In this document: positions 6,630 through 7,369 of the stretch, piece by piece
Numbering within the stretch: position 1 is the stretch's first letter
Layout of the letters: every line of letters starts with the position of its first letter
DNA from: Candidatus Aminicenantes bacterium UBA4085
GTDB taxonomy: Bacteria > Acidobacteriota > Aminicenantia > Aminicenantales > UBA4085
Assembly: GCA_002383325.1 (NCBI GenBank)
Contig: DFYJ01000065.1
Location: 930-8,298 of the forward strand
Length of the DNA stretch: 7,369 nucleotides
Direction of reading: 5' to 3'
Notes under the pieces: generated by a model
What the model saw: only the letters and a program-made list of their open reading frames with translations
What the model was told of the DNA's origin: nothing
Databases searched by the model: none
Position numbers and translations under genes: made by a program

Positions 6630-6654
6630 CGGGTCAGAAAAATTGCGAGACCCG
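6630..6654. repeat. Internal hairpin of the element, left
   Basis: CGGGTC and GACCCG, six-base arms around a 13-base AT-rich loop, just inside the left inverted repeat. A subterminal hairpin would be in keeping with recognition by a single-strand transposase, but the short arms could arise by chance. Confidence 0.4.
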
Positions 6655-6694
6655 TTCGCGTGATCCGCGGTTTCCTGCCTCTCCTCAATGAACC

Positions 6695-6731
6695 GAGGAT
6701 TGTCGGGCTTCACCTAAATTGACAATCCCTC
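6695..6731. repeat. Internal imperfect hairpin of the element
   Basis: GAGGATTGTC (6695-6704) pairs with GACAATCCCTC (6721-6731), ten pairs with a single bulged base and a 16-base loop. It is the strongest secondary structure inside the element. It has no U-run after it on either strand, so it is not a classical terminator. Confidence 0.5.
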
Positions 6732-6920
6732 AAGGAAGCGGGCGCGTGCCTCGTTGATAAGCCAGATTGGAGTTGGGAGACCGGGATTTTTTAGGAACCC
6801 TCAACAAAATCCAGCGAATCGGCTGAAAATAGCAATGATCCGTCAAGGCTCTACGCCAGGAAAGAGCGAACGAACTCGGATCAAGAAGCGGCGTCAACGT
6901 TCGGAGCGTCAACGAAAAGA

Positions 6921-6945
6921 TCGGGAGTTATGTATGGTGTCCCCC
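6921..6945 (-). repeat. Right terminal inverted repeat
   Basis: Exact 25-base reverse complement of 6600-6624. Its outermost base at 6945 is also the last base of the acpS stop codon (TAG on the minus strand). Confidence 0.9.
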
Positions 6946-7292
6946 TATTTTTCGAGAACGATGACGGCGACGGCGTAGTCCGAGATGTGGGACAGGGAAA
7001 CGTGGGCCCGGCTGAATCCGTAAGCGGACGGGTCCTCGACCTTAAGCAGCGGCTGGCCCGAAGGGAGGTTCTCAATCCCCACCGAGGCCCAAGGTACGCC
7101 GTGGCCGACGGCCTTGATGAAGGCCTCCTTGGCCGCGAAGCGGGCGGCCAGGTGCTTGAACCGGCTGACCTTGCCTTCGCTGTAGGCGATCTCGACCGGG
7201 GTGAAGATCTTGTCGCAGAAGCGGGGATTGCGTTCGATGGCCTTCTGGACGCGGGCCACCTCGATCATGTCGATGCCGATGCCCAGAATCAT
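6945..7292 (-). CDS. acpS: Holo-[acyl-carrier-protein] synthase
   Basis: Transfers the 4'-phosphopantetheine arm of coenzyme A to the serine of acyl carrier protein, activating fatty-acid synthesis in the cytoplasm. The 115-residue protein has all AcpS signatures: MILGIGIDMIEVARV with Mg-binding Asp8, RFAAKEAFIKA (51-61) with Glu56 as the second metal ligand, and the C-terminal HVSLSHISDYAVAVIV. Length is normal for the trimeric AcpS type (about 115-126). The ATG at 7292 has a GAGGGGG ribosome site six bases upstream. The protein ends normally in VLEK. The TAG stop takes its G from the outer end of the adjacent inverted-repeat element. The start may overlap the stop of an upstream gene as ATGA, so acpS is probably not first in its operon. 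Confidence 0.95.
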   Translation of the reverse strand: MILGIGIDMIEVARVQKAIERNPRFCDKIFTPVEIAYSEGKVSRFKHLAARFAAKEAFIKAVGHGVPWASVGIENLPSGQPLLKVEDPSAYGFSRAHVSLSHISDYAVAVIVLEK

Positions 7293-7369
7293 CGCCCGCC
7301 CCCTCGCCGCCCCTGGGCCCGGCGGGCCCAGGCTTTGACCTGCGGGCCGCCCCGCCCCGCTCCGATCCC
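7289..7369 (-). CDS. Possible C-terminal tail of an unidentified gene upstream of acpS
   Basis: On the minus strand a reading frame stays open from the window edge for 26 codons and stops with TGA at 7289-7291, overlapping the acpS ATG as ATGA, the same junction type seen twice elsewhere in the window. The visible tail is rich in Gly and Arg (contains QVKAWARRAQGRR), typical of a basic C-terminal extension and too short to identify. Other frames are also open here because the DNA is very GC-rich, so the frame choice rests only on the overlap pattern. Confidence 0.35.
   Translation of the reverse strand, partial: GIGAGRGGPQVKAWARRAQGRRGGGR
7312..7332. repeat. Strong GC hairpin upstream of acpS
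   Basis: CCTGGGCCC, three bases, GGGCCCAGG: perfect nine-base arms. There is no T-run on either side, so it is not an intrinsic terminator. It lies about 20 bases ahead of the acpS start and within the candidate upstream reading frame. It could shape translation of acpS or be a by-product of GC-rich coding. Confidence 0.5.

Larger units (their letters stand above)
6600..6945. mobile_element. Non-coding element with 25-bp terminal inverted repeats (MITE-like or transposon relic)
   Basis: A 346-bp stretch bounded by perfect 25-bp inverted repeats that begin GGGGGACACCATACATAA. It fills the whole space between convergent feoB and acpS. Its GC content is about 52% by hand count, below the neighbouring genes, which suggests foreign origin. 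No reading frame in it looks like a transposase; the longest ones (about 60-75 codons) start or stop at random and have no recognisable motif, so it would be non-autonomous. No clear target-site duplication is seen: the flanks are AATT on the left and TATT on the right. Internal structure includes two hairpins (6630-6654 and 6695-6731) and a 9-bp direct repeat, GCGTCAACG, at 6891 and 6906. I recall similar GGGGACACCATAC ends beside IS200-like (Y1 tyrosine) transposase genes in environmental genomes, but that is memory and unchecked. Confidence 0.75.

Noticed and set aside
6754..6978. Small plus-strand frame (74 codons) in the mobile element as a possible transposase fragment or small protein
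   Set aside because: It has no motif, runs through the right inverted repeat into antisense acpS, and has no ribosome site; treated as chance.
7312..7332. Intrinsic terminator at the GC hairpin ahead of acpS
   Set aside because: No T-run follows the stem on either strand, and it lies within a probable coding tail.

Overview
This is a high-GC bacterial window of 7,369 bases. It holds six well-supported protein genes, the tail of a possible seventh, and one small mobile-element relic. There are no rRNA, tRNA or CRISPR features. Paired M16-family proteins with signal peptides, a formimidoyltransferase, feoAB and stand-alone acpS, all with high-GC codon use and ATGA gene overlaps, fit a Gram-negative bacterium. 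Acidobacteriota or Aminicenantes-like is my guess; nothing in the window is diagnostic and I hold this loosely.

Left half, minus strand (4317 down to 1): an apparent four-gene operon. Its promoter lies in the intergenic region at about 4336-4364. The order is a leaderless CBM9-like domain protein, then after 42 bp an exported M16-family protein (A), a second exported M16-family protein (B) and glutamate formimidoyltransferase (ftcD, cut by the left edge). A/B and B/ftcD are each joined by a 4-base ATGA stop/start overlap, so the three genes should be translationally coupled. Both M16 proteins have the normal two-domain fold length, but both have lost the zinc-binding HXXEH motif (TLLEN in A, TCTAH in B). 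Bacterial M16 pairs usually have one active and one inactive member, so an apparently all-inactive pair is the main biological oddity here.

Middle, plus strand (4388-6597): a divergent promoter with a near-consensus -35/-10 pair drives feoA and feoB, the ferrous-iron uptake system. feoB starts inside the end of feoA. Several short palindromes in the shared 122-bp divergent region overlap promoter elements and are candidate operators, but none matches a textbook Fur box.

Right end: a 346-bp non-coding element with perfect 25-bp terminal inverted repeats (6600-6945) fills the whole space between convergent feoB and acpS. It is about 52% GC by hand count, lower than its neighbours, and looks like a MITE or transposon relic. 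It donates the last base of the acpS stop codon, and removing it precisely restores a TAA stop for acpS one base away from the feoB stop. acpS (holo-ACP synthase) lies on the minus strand and may be coupled by another ATGA overlap to an upstream gene, of which only about 26 codons are visible.
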